From assembly GCA_021773075.1 (NCBI GenBank), contig JAJFKT010000015.1:1-64000 (forward strand): a DNA stretch of 64,000 bases, given 5' to 3'. The number at the start of each line of letters is the position of its first letter. The first letter of the stretch is position 1. The notes beneath the pieces are model-generated. The model saw nothing but the letters and a program-made list of their open reading frames with translations, had not been told where the DNA came from and ran no database searches. This document shows positions 8,624 through 18,924 of this stretch, one piece after another. Origin of the DNA: Woeseiaceae bacterium. Its GTDB lineage: Bacteria > Pseudomonadota > Gammaproteobacteria > Steroidobacterales > Woeseiaceae. A program made the translations under genes and the position numbers.

Positions 8624-10234
8624 TTGCAAATAATCACCACCAAAATCGACCGTTCGTCCGAGGACTTCGAGAAAAACACCGAAACGCACAAGGCTGCTGT
8701 AGAAGAATTACGGGTTGTTGACGAGTACGTCATGCAAGGTGGCCCTGAACGCTCACGTGAAAAGCATCTATCCCGTGGCAAGCTTCTGGCACGGGATAGA
8801 ATCAAGGCGTTGCTGGACGCGGATTCTGATTTTCTCGAAGTCGGGCGCCAAGCGGCATGGCGCGTCTACACGGACGATGTGCCCAGCGCCGGTATCGTAA
8901 CCGGCATCGGCCGCATTCATGGCATCGAGTGCATGATCGTTGTTAACGATGCGACGGTAAAAGGTGGAACTTATTATCCACTAACCGTAAAGAAACACCT
9001 TCGCGCGCAGGAAATCGCCGCCGAGAATAAACTGCCGTGTATTTACCTGGTTGATTCGGGTGGCGCGTTCTTGCCACGTCAGGATGAAGTGTTCCCGGAC
9101 AGGGATCATTTTGGGCGTATCTTTTTTAATCAGGCGCAGCTGTCGGCTGCAGGTATTCCCCAGATCGCCGTCGTAATGGGGTCGTGTACAGCCGGTGGCG
9201 CCTATGTGCCTGCGATGTGTGACGAGTCAATCATCGTTAGAAACCAGGGTACGATTTTTCTGGGTGGTCCGCCATTGGTCAAGGCGGCAACGGGCGAAGA
9301 GGTAGATGCCGAAACATTGGGCGGGGGAAGTGTGCATTCACGTATCTCCGGCGTTACGGACCATCTTGCCGACGACGATGGACATGCGCTTTCGATCGCC
9401 CGCGACATCGTCGCCAATCTCAATGAATCAAGGTCGCGCGAGGTCAAACGACGTGAATCACAGGAGCCGTTGTACCCGGCTGACGATATCTACGGCATTG
9501 TGTCGCGTGAGTATCGATTCCCTTATGACGTTCGCGAGATTATCGCTCGAATAGTCGATGGGTCAGAGTTTCATGAGTTCAAAAAACTCTATGGCGCGAC
9601 CCTGGTTTGTGGCTTTTCACACATTGACGGTTACCCGGTTGGTATTGTTGCCAATAATGGCATTTTGTTTCCGGAATCAGCGCAAAAGGGTGCGCATTTC
9701 GTACAGCTGTGTAATCGCCGCAGAATTCCGCTGCTGTTTCTGCAAAATATTACCGGCTTCATGGTTGGCAAGCGCGTTGAACATGCCGGAATTGCGAAAG
9801 ACGGGGCAAAAATGGTGAATGCTGTAGCGACCGCCAATGTGCCCAAGTTTACGGTTGTCATCGGTGGCTCGTTCGGCGCCGGCAATTACGCAATGTGCGG
9901 CAGAGCTTATAGTCCGAATTTAATGTGGATGTGGCCAAACGCGCGAATCTCCGTGATGGGAGGCGAGCAAGCGGCGATGGTCCTGTCAACAGTGCAGGGC
10001 GACTCTATGAAAGCCCGCAATGAAGAGTGGTCGGAAAGTGAGCGGACTGCGTACGAAAACAAAATTCGACAACAGTATGAGACTCAGGGTCATCCGTTGT
10101 ACGCGAGTGCACGTTTGTGGGACGACGGTGTGATCGATCCGGTTGACACGCGCCGGGTGCTGGCACATGGCTTATCAGCGGCGACACAAAAAACTGCAAG
10201 AGATGAGGCGCCGTACGGCATATTTCGCATGTAA
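8624..10234 (+). CDS. liuB: Methylcrotonyl-CoA carboxylase, carboxyltransferase (beta) subunit
   Basis: 536-residue carboxyltransferase subunit that moves CO2 from carboxybiotin onto 3-methylcrotonyl-CoA. It contains [53 protein letters not shown] and [17 protein letters not shown], closely typical of MccB. Geranyl-CoA carboxylase is the main alternative. The start is TTG at 8624; the nearby ATG at 8619 is out of frame and stops at once. The biotin-carrying alpha subunit that normally sits in the same operon is absent here. The next gene is a MaoC-like hydratase. Confidence 0.92.
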   Translation: MQIITTKIDRSSEDFEKNTETHKAAVEELRVVDEYVMQGGPERSREKHLSRGKLLARDRIKALLDADSDFLEVGRQAAWRVYTDDVPSAGIVTGIGRIHGIECMIVVNDATVKGGTYYPLTVKKHLRAQEIAAENKLPCIYLVDSGGAFLPRQDEVFPDRDHFGRIFFNQAQLSAAGIPQIAVVMGSCTAGGAYVPAMCDESIIVRNQGTIFLGGPPLVKAATGEEVDAETLGGGSVHSRISGVTDHLADDDGHALSIARDIVANLNESRSREVKRRESQEPLYPADDIYGIVSREYRFPYDVREIIARIVDGSEFHEFKKLYGATLVCGFSHIDGYPVGIVANNGILFPESAQKGAHFVQLCNRRRIPLLFLQNITGFMVGKRVEHAGIAKDGAKMVNAVATANVPKFTVVIGGSFGAGNYAMCGRAYSPNLMWMWPNARISVMGGEQAAMVLSTVQGDSMKARNEEWSESERTAYENKIRQQYETQGHPLYASARLWDDGVIDPVDTRRVLAHGLSAATQKTARDEAPYGIFRM

Positions 10235-10273
10235 GTCCATGTACAATCACGGCAATCGATAAATGGATGAATC

Positions 10274-11131
10274 ATGCCGCTTGATTACGATCAGTTGATG
10301 TCGACAGAAGTCGTCGACCTCCCCTTAAGTTACGATGACTCTGAAGCAATACTCTATGCCTTAAGCATCGGTATGGGACGCGACCCTCTCGATCTCAAAG
10401 AATTGCCATTCGTCTTTGAACAAGGAAGCGCTTTCAGGACTGTACCGACGCTGGCGTCTGTACTGGTACCGGACATGTTCCCGCCAGGTCTGGGTTGGGA
10501 CTTCAGCCAGGTGCTGCATTCCGAACAGCGTATGCAGCTGTATCGTCCTCTGCCACCCAAGGCTGATCTGCTGATCAATAAACGCGTATCGAATGTGTTC
10601 GATTGGGGCCCACGCAAAGGCGCTCTGTTCCTGTTTGAGGCCGAGGGTCGACTGGCGAGTGACGATACCGTGCTATTCACGCTTGGCTGCACCGTGATGG
10701 CCAGAGGGGATGGCGGTTTTGGTGGCCCAAGTGGAAAGGGTCCCCGACCGCATCGCGCGCCCCGGCGCGATCCGGACTTGAGTTGCGATATTTCGACGCG
10801 CAAAGATCAGGCCCTGCTATTCAGACTGACCGGCGACAGGAACCCATTGCATGCAGATCCGGCAAAAGCGACCGCAGCTGGATTCGGCGTACCGATTCTG
10901 CACGGGATGTGTACTTACGGCATCGCGTGTCGAGCGGTGCTGCAGACGATCTGTGATTATGATTACACCTTAATCGAAAGTTTCGATTGCCGATTCACTT
11001 CACCGGTTCTACCGGGTGATGTGATAACGACTGATATGTGGCAGGACGGCAACGTCGTTTCGTTTCGTTGCAGCGTTAGAGAGCGTGACGAGATCGTACT
11101 TAGAAACGGCAAATGCACGCTGGCCGTTTGA
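10274..11131 (+). CDS. MaoC/hotdog-type (R)-specific enoyl-CoA hydratase-like protein
   Basis: 285-residue double-hotdog protein of the MaoC family, with an N-terminal dehydratase-like half and a C-terminal half. The C-terminal half has LLFRLTGDRNPLHADPAKA, the hydratase-2 motif with its Asp/His pair, followed by PILHGMCTYG. It resembles peroxisomal-type multifunctional hydratases and 2-enoyl-CoA hydratases acting on branched or steroid-like acyl-CoAs. It starts at ATG after GGATGAATC. Set between MCC beta and a crotonase, it probably hydrates an enoyl-CoA intermediate. Which one is unknown. Confidence 0.82.
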   Translation: MPLDYDQLMSTEVVDLPLSYDDSEAILYALSIGMGRDPLDLKELPFVFEQGSAFRTVPTLASVLVPDMFPPGLGWDFSQVLHSEQRMQLYRPLPPKADLLINKRVSNVFDWGPRKGALFLFEAEGRLASDDTVLFTLGCTVMARGDGGFGGPSGKGPRPHRAPRRDPDLSCDISTRKDQALLFRLTGDRNPLHADPAKATAAGFGVPILHGMCTYGIACRAVLQTICDYDYTLIESFDCRFTSPVLPGDVITTDMWQDGNVVSFRCSVRERDEIVLRNGKCTLAV

Positions 11132-11156
11132 TGTACGCACCGATGGCATACAACGA

Positions 11157-11948
11157 GTGAGTGATCGCGTAACAATAAGCATCAGCGAAAACGTCGCGGA
11201 TGTTAGCTTAAATCGCGCCGACAAACTCAATGCGATGGACCTGAAAATGTTCACCGCTTTGGGTGCTGCTGCTGACAGTCTGCATGCAGACCGATCAGTT
11301 CGTGCCGTTGTACTGCACGGTACGGGTGGCAACCTGTGTGCAGGTATCGATCTCGGCATCATGGGGGACAGCAGTTTTGATTTTCGGTATGCGCTTGGCA
11401 GCCCGGTTGAACCGTCAGCGGCAAATTTATTTCAGAGAGCCGCGTACGGCTGGCGCGAATTGCCCATACCCGTTATTTGTGCGGTCGAAGGCGTAGCGTT
11501 TGGTGCCGGACTCCAACTGGCCCTCGGAGCTGATATTCGAATCGCCGCACCCAACGCAAAGCTTTCGATAATGGAGGCTAAGTGGGGAATTATCCCGGAT
11601 ATGGGGATTAGTGTGACGCTGCGCGACCTTGTCGCGCCCGATCGCGTCAAGGAGTTGGCATGGTCGGGCAGAATAGTCGGCAGCGCCGAGGCGCTTGAAC
11701 TGGGTCTGGTCACATCCATCGCCGATGACCCTGTCCGCCAAAGTTTTGCGTTGGCCGCGAGCTGCGCTGCGAATTCGCCAGAGGCGACTCGTGGCGTCAA
11801 GGAGCTGGTAAACCGGGCGTGGCGGATGTCAGATGCGGATGCTTTGGCGCTGGAGGCAAGCCTCCAAAGTGACATTATTGGCGGCGTCAATCAGCTTGAG
11901 GCCGTGAAGGCCAATCTGAGCAAGAGAAAACCTGAGTATAAGGACTGA
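11157..11948 (+). CDS. Enoyl-CoA hydratase/isomerase (crotonase) family protein
   Basis: 263-residue crotonase-fold enzyme. I chose the GTG at 11157 (MSDRVTISISENVADVSL after ACGAG) because upstream in-frame codons lie in the hydratase gene. The oxyanion-hole regions HGTGGNLCAGIDLGIMG and EGVAFGAGLQLALGADI are present, as is KWGIIPDMGISVTL. The usual first catalytic Glu region reads EAKWGIIPDMG. In this block it might act as methylglutaconyl-CoA hydratase (liuC), the step after MCC, but crotonases cannot be assigned reliably from motifs. It is probably the last gene of the operon. Confidence 0.82.
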   Translation: MSDRVTISISENVADVSLNRADKLNAMDLKMFTALGAAADSLHADRSVRAVVLHGTGGNLCAGIDLGIMGDSSFDFRYALGSPVEPSAANLFQRAAYGWRELPIPVICAVEGVAFGAGLQLALGADIRIAAPNAKLSIMEAKWGIIPDMGISVTLRDLVAPDRVKELAWSGRIVGSAEALELGLVTSIADDPVRQSFALAASCAANSPEATRGVKELVNRAWRMSDADALALEASLQSDIIGGVNQLEAVKANLSKRKPEYKD

Positions 11949-12052
11949 ATCGCCGCTAACGATCGTATTGAAACTGGAACTTTGCATTGTTGCCGGACTC
12001 CAATAATCACGGATCCCGAAAGGAATTGAAATCGGACATTACGGTTACTAAT

Positions 12053-12766
12053 TTGAGAACGGCTTGCAGAATCCTGAGTATTGCGGCGCTGATTTGTCTG
12101 TCAGTTGCCTCGCATGCGCAAAGGTCTTCGGAGCTGTCCGCAGACCTCCCAATTACCAGTACTCTGGCCGTTCAGGATAAAGTTGAGAAGCTGTTCGATG
12201 CCGGGCATTACGAGCGTGCGTACTTTATTTACCGCAACGAGCTGTCGCCTCTGGGTGACAAGTATGCCCAATACATGGTCGGTTTCATGTACCAGAGCGG
12301 TCTTGGTGTGGATGAGGACGCGATATCGGCTGGTGCCTGGTATCAGTTGTCCGCTGAGCGCGGTACACGGGAGTTTGTAGCCGTTCGCGATCGATACTTG
12401 CAGACGATGGATGAAGAAGATGTTGCCCGTTCCCGGGCATTGCACAAAGAACTGCGACTCAAGTATTGCGACCTGGCTGTGTTGCTCTCGTCAATCAAGC
12501 GCGATGTCAGAGAGCTGCGCAATATTAGCGGATCACGGCTTGGCGGTCAGGTCAGTCCTATGGTGACAATTAGAAACCGTTCCAACCAGTTTGTCTCAGG
12601 CTCCGATTACTACGGCTCTATCCGCGAAGATGTTGAAAGGCGATTGACGTTGCTAAAAGAGGTCGGGGATTTCGAGGATATCGACGTCGATGCAGACCGT
12701 CTCAACATTGGCGCTCTCGAAGAGCGCGTGTTGCAGCATATCGAAACCGAAATCGAAGTCGAATAA
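12053..12766 (+). CDS. Exported Sel1-repeat-like hypothetical protein
   Basis: Protein of about 237 residues from the TTG at 12053, which gives a clean signal peptide (RTACRILSIAALICLSVASH then AQ). In-frame TTGs at 12026 and 11987 would lengthen it, and none has an ideal ribosome site. Residues about 50-110 contain a Sel1/TPR-like helix pair: YERAYFIYRNE, then YAQYMVGFMYQSGLGVDED and AGAWYQLSAERG. The C-terminal half is charged and may be coiled coil. A periplasmic scaffold role is plausible. Nothing ties it to the flanking catabolic genes. Confidence 0.7.
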   Translation: MRTACRILSIAALICLSVASHAQRSSELSADLPITSTLAVQDKVEKLFDAGHYERAYFIYRNELSPLGDKYAQYMVGFMYQSGLGVDEDAISAGAWYQLSAERGTREFVAVRDRYLQTMDEEDVARSRALHKELRLKYCDLAVLLSSIKRDVRELRNISGSRLGGQVSPMVTIRNRSNQFVSGSDYYGSIREDVERRLTLLKEVGDFEDIDVDADRLNIGALEERVLQHIETEIEVE

Positions 12767-12785
12767 TCGTCGAAGTCCCGTTGTC

Positions 12786-13382
12786 TTACAGTCCCCTGGC
12801 GAGAATCTCCGGGAATTCACCGACCAGTTTTTGCGCGAGCTCAGGGTCACCGTGATACCACTTCGGAATCCAGTTGATCGATCCCATGATCGCATTGCCG
12901 GTCATGCGAACGTTACAGGCTGCAACACTGCCGTCTTTGATCCCTGCTTCCAGAATGGCCTCGAAATTTGCGCTGTGTTGCCGCGACAATTCCAGGACCT
13001 CTTCGCGGTGCACGGGCTTTAGAGACGGAATCTCGCTCATAATTGCGATCGGGCCTCGCTCGCCGACTATCATCTCAATGTGGTAGCGAAAATAGCGCAG
13101 AATGGTGTCCAGGCCGTCCTTGCCTTCAGCACGCGCCTGATCCAGAGCCTCGCGACCCAGGTCGGCTGCGCGAACGTAGCAAAGGTAGACAAGCTCTTCC
13201 TTGTTGCGGACATAGTAGTAGAGCGCGGCGTCAGTCAGGCCCAGTTCGTCGGCGACATCTCTCAGAGACGTTCCGCTATAGCCTTTTTGATTGAAGCAGC
13301 GGGCAGCGGCTTTCAACATGCGCGCTTTTTGCAACTCAAATCGCGTTTCTTCGGCGTCGGTCGCCATATCTTGCTGCTCCAT
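12786..13382 (-). CDS. TetR/AcrR-family regulator
   Basis: 198-residue TetR repressor. The N-terminal helix-turn-helix reads RMLKAAARCFNQKGYSGTSL then RDVADELGLTDAALYYYVRN, closely typical. The C-terminal ligand domain has the FRYHIEMIVGERGPIAIMSE type of helix seen in acyl-CoA-responsive members. I chose the ATG at 13382 with AGGCAG upstream; a TTG at 13421 would add 13 residues and reach toward the operator. It is divergent from icmF across a 20-bp palindrome, so it probably represses icmF and itself and is released by an acyl-CoA. That is inferred from layout. Confidence 0.88.
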   Translation of the reverse strand: MEQQDMATDAEETRFELQKARMLKAAARCFNQKGYSGTSLRDVADELGLTDAALYYYVRNKEELVYLCYVRAADLGREALDQARAEGKDGLDTILRYFRYHIEMIVGERGPIAIMSEIPSLKPVHREEVLELSRQHSANFEAILEAGIKDGSVAACNVRMTGNAIMGSINWIPKWYHGDPELAQKLVGEFPEILARGL

Positions 13383-13429
13383 CGTTCTGCCTGAGAGACA
13401 GATACTTGAGTTCTGGGTCAATCTGCATT

Positions 13430-13449
13430 ATTTTAATCTAGATTAAAAT
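13430..13449. promoter_or_regulatory. Probable TetR operator (20-bp perfect palindrome)
   Basis: Perfect palindrome with half-site ATTTTAATCT, centred between 13439 and 13440; symmetry continues imperfectly for two more matching pairs outside. It lies in the 110-bp gap between the divergent TetR gene and icmF, 43 bp before the icmF ATG. A perfect palindrome of this length next to a TetR gene is a standard autoregulated operator layout. Binding itself is inferred. Confidence 0.7.
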
Positions 13450-13492
13450 TATTGCAACCCGTAAAGTATTGGATTTCTAAGGAATTTTTCTA

Positions 13493-16400
13493 ATGAGCAC
13501 TGCAGCCAGCGACCTTTTGGGCGCATCAGGCAAGCCTCGTGAGGCACCCCTGCGTTTCGTTACGGCCGCGTCCCTGTTTGATGGTCACGACGCCGCAATC
13601 AATATTATGCGCCGTCTGATACAAGCGCAGGGCGCTGAGGTGATTCATCTTGGCCATAATCGAAGTGTTGACGACATCGTGCGGGCGGCTATTCAGGAGG
13701 ATGCTGACGGCATCGCAATCAGCTCTTATCAGGGCGGCCACAACGAGTTCTTTCGTTACATGATCGATCGCCTGCGTGAATGGGATGCTGCCCACATCAA
13801 GGTCTTCGGCGGTGGTGGCGGCACGATTACGCCCGAGGAAATTCAGGATTTGATGGCCTACGGTGTCGAGCGAATCTATCACCCGCATGACGGCATGGAA
13901 CTCGGTCTGCAGTCGATGATCGAGGACCTCATGGCGAGAGCTGCAGATGGCAGGCGTGCGACGATCGCCCCGGCCTCGGCAGACCACACCCGGGTAACAG
14001 ATGTTGCGGCAACAATATCGGCAATTGAGGAGGGCGTGTTTAGCGATTCGGAACTGTCCTCGCTACGAAAAGAATGGCAGGTACAGGCGGGGCAGGTTCC
14101 CGTAATCGGAATTACCGGGACCGGCGGTGCGGGCAAAAGCAGCGTAACTGATGAGATTCTGAATCGTTTTCTGGCATCCTTTACGGACAAACGCGTCGCC
14201 GTACTCGCTGTCGACCCAACCCGGCGTCGCACCGGGGGAGCATTGTTGGGTGATCGCATTCGAATGAACTCGCTGCGATCGGAGCGCATTTACATGCGTT
14301 CAATCGCAACCCGCCGGCAACATTTGGCGACCAGTGAAATGTTGAGTGATCACATACTTTTCCTGAAGTCCCTGGGCTTTGATTTGGTCATTGTCGAAAC
14401 GGCCGGTATCGGTCAAAGCGACAGCGAAATAGTCGACATGGTGGACTTCTCTGTTTATGTCATGACCAGTGAGTATGGAGCGGCCAGTCAACTCGAGAAA
14501 ATCGACATGCTCGACTTCGCCGACCTTGTCGTTCTAAACAAATACGACAAGCGCGGCGCTGAAGACGCATTGCGAGATGTTCGAAAACAATGGAAGAGAA
14601 ATCATGTGGCGTTCAACGTTAGTGATGACGACATCCCCGTCTTTCCGACCATTGCAAGCCAGTTCAATGATCCTGGCGTCAGCTGGATGTTCAAGGAACT
14701 CTGTCGACGAGTTACGGAGAAACTTGGTCTCGATTTGGATCAGTGGTCGCCAGACATCGACACCAGCAACAAAGAGCCGCGTTCAACCGCGATTATACCG
14801 GGCGCGAGAATTCGTTATCTTGCGGAAATCGCTGAACAGGGCCGTGCAGTAAACCGCGAGGTCGATTCGCAGGCCACTATCGCGAGTCGGGCACAACATA
14901 TCTACGAGTCACTGAAACTACTGCAAGACCCAAAATTGCCGGGCGAGCTCGAATTGTTCAAATCAGATGACTTGATTGACCTCGGCGATCGCAGCCTGTC
15001 TGTGCTTCGGCAACGGTATCAGGAGTCGGTTTCAGATTTGGCGTCGGAATCGATTCGCGTGCTACAGGAGTGGCCTGCCCGAAAGGCCGGCGTCAAGTCT
15101 GAGCAATACAGTTATACCGTGCGGGGCCGCGAAGTTACCGGCAACAATTACTGTGAGAGCCTGAGCCACCAGAAAATCCCAAAAATAGCGGCGCCTGAAT
15201 ACGGCGACTGGGGTGAACTCCTGAGCTTTCTGAGCAAGGAAAATCTACCTGGGGCCTACCCGTATACCGGCGGCGTATACCCGTATCGACGTCTTGGGGA
15301 GGACCCGACTCGCATGTTTGCCGGCGAAGGGACGCCGGAGCGAACGAATCGCCGATTTCATTACCTGTCGCAAGGACAGCCAGCGGCTCGTCTGTCCACT
15401 GCATTCGATTCGGTCACCCTGTACGGCGAGGATCCGCACGAGCGCCCTGATATTTATGGCAAGGTCGGAAACTCCGGGGTGTCAATTGCCACCGTCGATG
15501 ATATGAAAAAGTTGTACTCGGGATTCGATCTGTGCGCGCCATCGACCTCTGTATCGATGACAATTAATGGTCCGGCGCCAATGATTCTCGCGTTCTTCAT
15601 GAATACCGCCATCGACCAGCAGGTCGAAAAATACTTACGCGAGAATGGCGAATGGGACGTTGCCAGCGTGAAGATTGACGGCTGGTTTGCGGATCAGGTA
15701 CGGCCCGTTTACGAAGGCGAGCTACCGGACGGCAACGACGGTCTTGGGTTGGGCTTGCTGGGTATTTCGGGTGACAAGGTTGTGGATACCCAAACCTACG
15801 CCCGTATCAAAAAAGAGACTATGGCGAGCGTTCGCGGCACGGTACAAGCGGATATTCTGAAAGAAGATCAGGCTCAGAATACCTGTATTTTTTCGACTGA
15901 ATTCGCCATGCAAATGATGGGCGATGTGCAGCAGTACTTTATCGACAACGCCGTAAGGAATTATTACTCGATTTCTATCAGCGGATATCACATCGCGGAG
16001 GCCGGCGCGAATCCGATCAGCCAATTGGCCTTTACGCTCTCCAATGGCTTTACCATCGTTGAGTATTATCTTGCTCGCGGTATGGCTATTGATGACTTTG
16101 CGCCGAATTTGAGTTTCTTCTTTTCGAACGGCATGGACCCGGAATACACCGTCATAGGTCGAGTGGCGCGACGTATTTGGGCGCGCGCAATGCGGGAGCG
16201 TTATGGAGCGGGCTCGCGTTCGCAGATGCTGAAGTACCATGTGCAAACTTCAGGTCGCAGCCTGCATGCACAGGAAATCAGCTTTAACGATATTCGAACG
16301 ACGCTGCAGGCTTTGTACGCGTTGTTTGATAACTGCAACAGCTTGCACACCAATGCGTTTGATGAAGCGGTAACGACACCGACAGAGCAGTCGGTGCGCC

Positions 16401-16936
16401 GCGCCGTCGCGATACAGCTGGTCATTTCTCGCGAACTCGGCCTGAATTTCTGTGAGAACCCCTGGCAAGGTTCATTCGTTGTTAATGAGCTAACCGATTT
16501 GGTTGAAGAGGCGGTGTATCAGGAGTTTGAGAGAATTTCCGAGCGTGGTGGCGTGCTTGGTGCGATGGATACCATGTACCAGCGCGGCAAAATTCAGGAC
16601 GAGAGCCTCTACTATGAAGGTAAAAAACACGATGGCTCTTTACCACTGATTGGTGTTAATACCTTCTTGCCGAAGTCAGGCCAGGAAGATGAAGTTCACG
16701 ACCTTGAACTGATTCGATCGACCGAGACAGAAAAACGGGATCAAATTCGGCATTTGCGAGGATTTCAGGCCGCGCACAGTGATGAAAGCGCTGCAGCCCT
16801 GCAGACGCTTCAAGCGAAAGCACGCAGGCGCGAAAACGTCTTTGCCGAGTTAATGGAGACGGTTAAGTGCAATTCATTGAGCCAGATTTCGGCTGCCTTG
16901 TACGACGTTGGTGGCGAATACAGACGCAATATGTAA
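13493..16936 (+). CDS. icmF: Fused isobutyryl-CoA mutase IcmF
   Basis: 1147-residue adenosylcobalamin enzyme that interconverts isobutyryl-CoA and n-butyryl-CoA; related pairs such as isovaleryl/pivalyl-CoA are known for the family. Domain order is that of IcmF. First is an N-terminal B12-binding domain with [15 protein letters not shown] (cobalt ligand His32, base-off type) and GGGG near 106-110. Next is a MeaB-like G-protein chaperone (P-loop [12 protein letters not shown] at 206-217, [23 protein letters not shown]). Last is the large mutase domain ([20 protein letters not shown], then [17 protein letters not shown]). Length is normal. The start is ATG downstream of the palindromic operator. 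Downstream genes fit valine-type acyl-CoA breakdown. Confidence 0.95.
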   Translation: MSTAASDLLGASGKPREAPLRFVTAASLFDGHDAAINIMRRLIQAQGAEVIHLGHNRSVDDIVRAAIQEDADGIAISSYQGGHNEFFRYMIDRLREWDAAHIKVFGGGGGTITPEEIQDLMAYGVERIYHPHDGMELGLQSMIEDLMARAADGRRATIAPASADHTRVTDVAATISAIEEGVFSDSELSSLRKEWQVQAGQVPVIGITGTGGAGKSSVTDEILNRFLASFTDKRVAVLAVDPTRRRTGGALLGDRIRMNSLRSERIYMRSIATRRQHLATSEMLSDHILFLKSLGFDLVIVETAGIGQSDSEIVDMVDFSVYVMTSEYGAASQLEKIDMLDFADLVVLNKYDKRGAEDALRDVRKQWKRNHVAFNVSDDDIPVFPTIASQFNDPGVSWMFKELCRRVTEKLGLDLDQWSPDIDTSNKEPRSTAIIPGARIRYLAEIAEQGRAVNREVDSQATIASRAQHIYESLKLLQDPKLPGELELFKSDDLIDLGDRSLSVLRQRYQESVSDLASESIRVLQEWPARKAGVKSEQYSYTVRGREVTGNNYCESLSHQKIPKIAAPEYGDWGELLSFLSKENLPGAYPYTGGVYPYRRLGEDPTRMFAGEGTPERTNRRFHYLSQGQPAARLSTAFDSVTLYGEDPHERPDIYGKVGNSGVSIATVDDMKKLYSGFDLCAPSTSVSMTINGPAPMILAFFMNTAIDQQVEKYLRENGEWDVASVKIDGWFADQVRPVYEGELPDGNDGLGLGLLGISGDKVVDTQTYARIKKETMASVRGTVQADILKEDQAQNTCIFSTEFAMQMMGDVQQYFIDNAVRNYYSISISGYHIAEAGANPISQLAFTLSNGFTIVEYYLARGMAIDDFAPNLSFFFSNGMDPEYTVIGRVARRIWARAMRERYGAGSRSQMLKYHVQTSGRSLHAQEISFNDIRTTLQALYALFDNCNSLHTNAFDEAVTTPTEQSVRRAVAIQLVISRELGLNFCENPWQGSFVVNELTDLVEEAVYQEFERISERGGVLGAMDTMYQRGKIQDESLYYEGKKHDGSLPLIGVNTFLPKSGQEDEVHDLELIRSTETEKRDQIRHLRGFQAAHSDESAAALQTLQAKARRRENVFAELMETVKCNSLSQISAALYDVGGEYRRNM

Positions 16937-16961
16937 GTCAACGCCACTCAGGAGTTAACGC

Positions 16962-17738
16962 ATGGCGGATACAGTAATTTACGAGCAGCAAGATGCGGTC
17001 GCGATCATTTCGATGAACCGACCGGATTCCCTGAACGGCTTCACGACTGAGTTGTGTGAGGATTTGCTGCAAGCATTCGAGAGGGCACAACGCGATGACT
17101 TGATTCGCGCTGTCGTATTTACAGGTGAGGGCCGCGCGTTTACCGCAGGTGCGGATCTGAAAGAGGGATTCGCAGGCGCTAGATCAACACAAGGCAAGTT
17201 GTTGTTTGAGTATGGTCCTGTGCTTACAGCGATCGCTGAGATTCCCAAGCCTGTTATCGCGGCTGTTCCGGGTTTTGCCGCGGGTATTGGCATGTCGTTT
17301 GCGATGCACAGTGACCTGTTGATCATGGCCGAGGGTTCTTTCCTACTGTCGCCGTTTACAACAATTTCATTACTCCCCGACGGTGGCGCTAACTGGTTGC
17401 TCGTAAAGCAACTTGGCTATCACCGTGCATATCAGCTCAGCATCGAATCCGAACGCATAAACGCAGAGCGATGTCTGGAGCTGGGCATTGCGAACAAGGT
17501 CGTTCCCGCAGATGATCTGCGCGTCGCTGCCGTCGCATGGGCTGGTGAGCTCTGCAAACGAGCGCCGTTGTCATTAGCAGCAACGAAGAAAGTCATGCGT
17601 CACGCGATGGATCATGACTGGCACAGTTGCTACAGCATGGAAGCTGCGGAGCAGGAAAAACTCCGTAATTCTGATGACGCCAAAGAGGGCGTTGACGCAT
17701 TTTTTGAAAAACGCGAAGCAAATTTCGCTGGCAAATAA
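16962..17738 (+). CDS. Enoyl-CoA hydratase/isomerase family protein
   Basis: 258-residue crotonase with NRPDSLNGFTTELCEDL, the oxyanion-hole Gly region GEGRAFTAGADLKEGF and GFAAGIGMSFAMHSDL. In the position of the second catalytic residue it reads FTTISLLPDGGANWLL: Asp is present but the first catalytic Glu is replaced. This pattern is closer to isomerase or PaaG-like members than to classical hydratases. It lies 25 bp after icmF with AGGAGTTAACG before the ATG. It could act on methacrylyl-CoA or on products of the mutase route; specificity is open. Confidence 0.83.
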   Translation: MADTVIYEQQDAVAIISMNRPDSLNGFTTELCEDLLQAFERAQRDDLIRAVVFTGEGRAFTAGADLKEGFAGARSTQGKLLFEYGPVLTAIAEIPKPVIAAVPGFAAGIGMSFAMHSDLLIMAEGSFLLSPFTTISLLPDGGANWLLVKQLGYHRAYQLSIESERINAERCLELGIANKVVPADDLRVAAVAWAGELCKRAPLSLAATKKVMRHAMDHDWHSCYSMEAAEQEKLRNSDDAKEGVDAFFEKREANFAGK

Positions 17739-17750
17739 TTAGAGAGAACA

Positions 17751-18923
17751 ATGGACCGATATATTTTTGAAGAGGAACACGAGATGTTCCGTGATGCGGC
17801 ACGCAGCTTCTACAAGAACGAAGTTTTGCCTCACGGTGAACGTTGGCGCGAGCAGGGAATTGTTGATCGCGAAGCTTTCCTGAAAGCCGGTGAGCAGGGC
17901 ATGTTGCTCATGTGGGCCGACGAGGAATATGGCGGCGCGGGTGTCTCGGACTTTCGCTATGAACAGATCTTGATCGAAGAAATTGCGAAGCACGGCGACC
18001 CGGGGTTCTTCATGACCTTACACAGTCGACTGGTGGGTCCGTATATCGGCGAGCTCGGCACTGATGCGCAAAAGGCGCGCTGGTTGCCGAAGTGCATAAG
18101 CGGTGAGCATGTACTGGCCGTTGCCATAACCGAGCCCGGTGCGGGCAGTGATGTTTCCGGAATTCGAACCAAGGCCGAAGACAAAGGCGACCACTTTCTG
18201 CTGAATGGGTCCAAGACCTTTATTTCCAACGGAATTCTGGCCGATATTGTTGTCGTTGTAGCACGTACAAGCAGCAGCAGTCATGGTCTCAGCCTGTTCG
18301 TGCTTGAGCGCGGCATGGAGGGCTTTGAGCGCGGCAAGAATCTCAAAAAGATGGGCATGAAGAGTCAGGACACGGCTGAACTATTTTTTAACAACGTTAA
18401 GGTGCCGAAAGAAAACCTGCTCGGCGAACTGAATCGAGGCTTCTATCAGCTGATGCATTTCCTGGCTGAGGAACGCCTGCTCGGGGCTTGCCAGTATCTG
18501 GCTAACGCGGAGGCTGCGTTCGACGCGACTATGGAATACACACAGGAGCGCAAAGCGTTCGGCCAAACTATCGCTGATTTCCAGAACACTCGATTTAAGC
18601 TGGCGGACATGCGAACAGAGATGGATGTTGCTCAAACGTTCGTCGATCGATGTGTACTGGACCACAACGATGGAAAACTGGCGGCAGAGGATGCGGCAAA
18701 AGCCAAGCTTTTCTGCAGCGAGTTGGAAGCTCGTGTAACGGACAACTGTGTGCAGCTGCACGGCGGTAATGGCTATATGGATGAGTACCCGGTTAGCCGC
18801 ATGTACACCAATGCCAGGATCTCCCGAATTTACGCCGGCAGTTCGGAGATCATGCGGGAAATCATCGCACGCTCGATCGGGCTGGATCCGCGCAAGAAAG
18901 CGAAGTCTGATAAGGCTGCCTGA
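17751..18923 (+). CDS. Acyl-CoA dehydrogenase (long-chain/citronellyl-like subgroup)
   Basis: 390-residue FAD acyl-CoA dehydrogenase. It carries AITEPGAGSDVSGIRTKA, FISNGILADIVVVVART and the C-terminal QLHGGNGYMDEYPVSRMY. The candidate base is a Glu in FLAEERLLGACQ, the helix-G position used by isovaleryl- and long-chain enzymes. The usual C-terminal YEGTSEI is YAGSSEI, without the Glu, which agrees. The N-terminus (YIFEEEHEMFRDAARSFYKN) resembles long-chain/AtuD-type proteins. In this operon it may oxidise isobutyryl-CoA or another branched acyl-CoA. The start is ATG 12 bp after the crotonase. Confidence 0.87.
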   Translation: MDRYIFEEEHEMFRDAARSFYKNEVLPHGERWREQGIVDREAFLKAGEQGMLLMWADEEYGGAGVSDFRYEQILIEEIAKHGDPGFFMTLHSRLVGPYIGELGTDAQKARWLPKCISGEHVLAVAITEPGAGSDVSGIRTKAEDKGDHFLLNGSKTFISNGILADIVVVVARTSSSSHGLSLFVLERGMEGFERGKNLKKMGMKSQDTAELFFNNVKVPKENLLGELNRGFYQLMHFLAEERLLGACQYLANAEAAFDATMEYTQERKAFGQTIADFQNTRFKLADMRTEMDVAQTFVDRCVLDHNDGKLAAEDAAKAKLFCSELEARVTDNCVQLHGGNGYMDEYPVSRMYTNARISRIYAGSSEIMREIIARSIGLDPRKKAKSDKAA

Positions 18924-18924
18924 T

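Noticed and set aside
13383..13421. Longer TetR protein starting at the TTG at 13421
   Set aside because: The extra 13 residues are unlike the family and the ATG at 13382 has a better ribosome site; not fully excluded.
18748..18924. Longer start for the 3-hydroxyisobutyrate dehydrogenase-like gene
   Set aside because: The extension lies inside the acyl-CoA dehydrogenase gene, and the Rossmann motif begins directly after the ATG at 18925.
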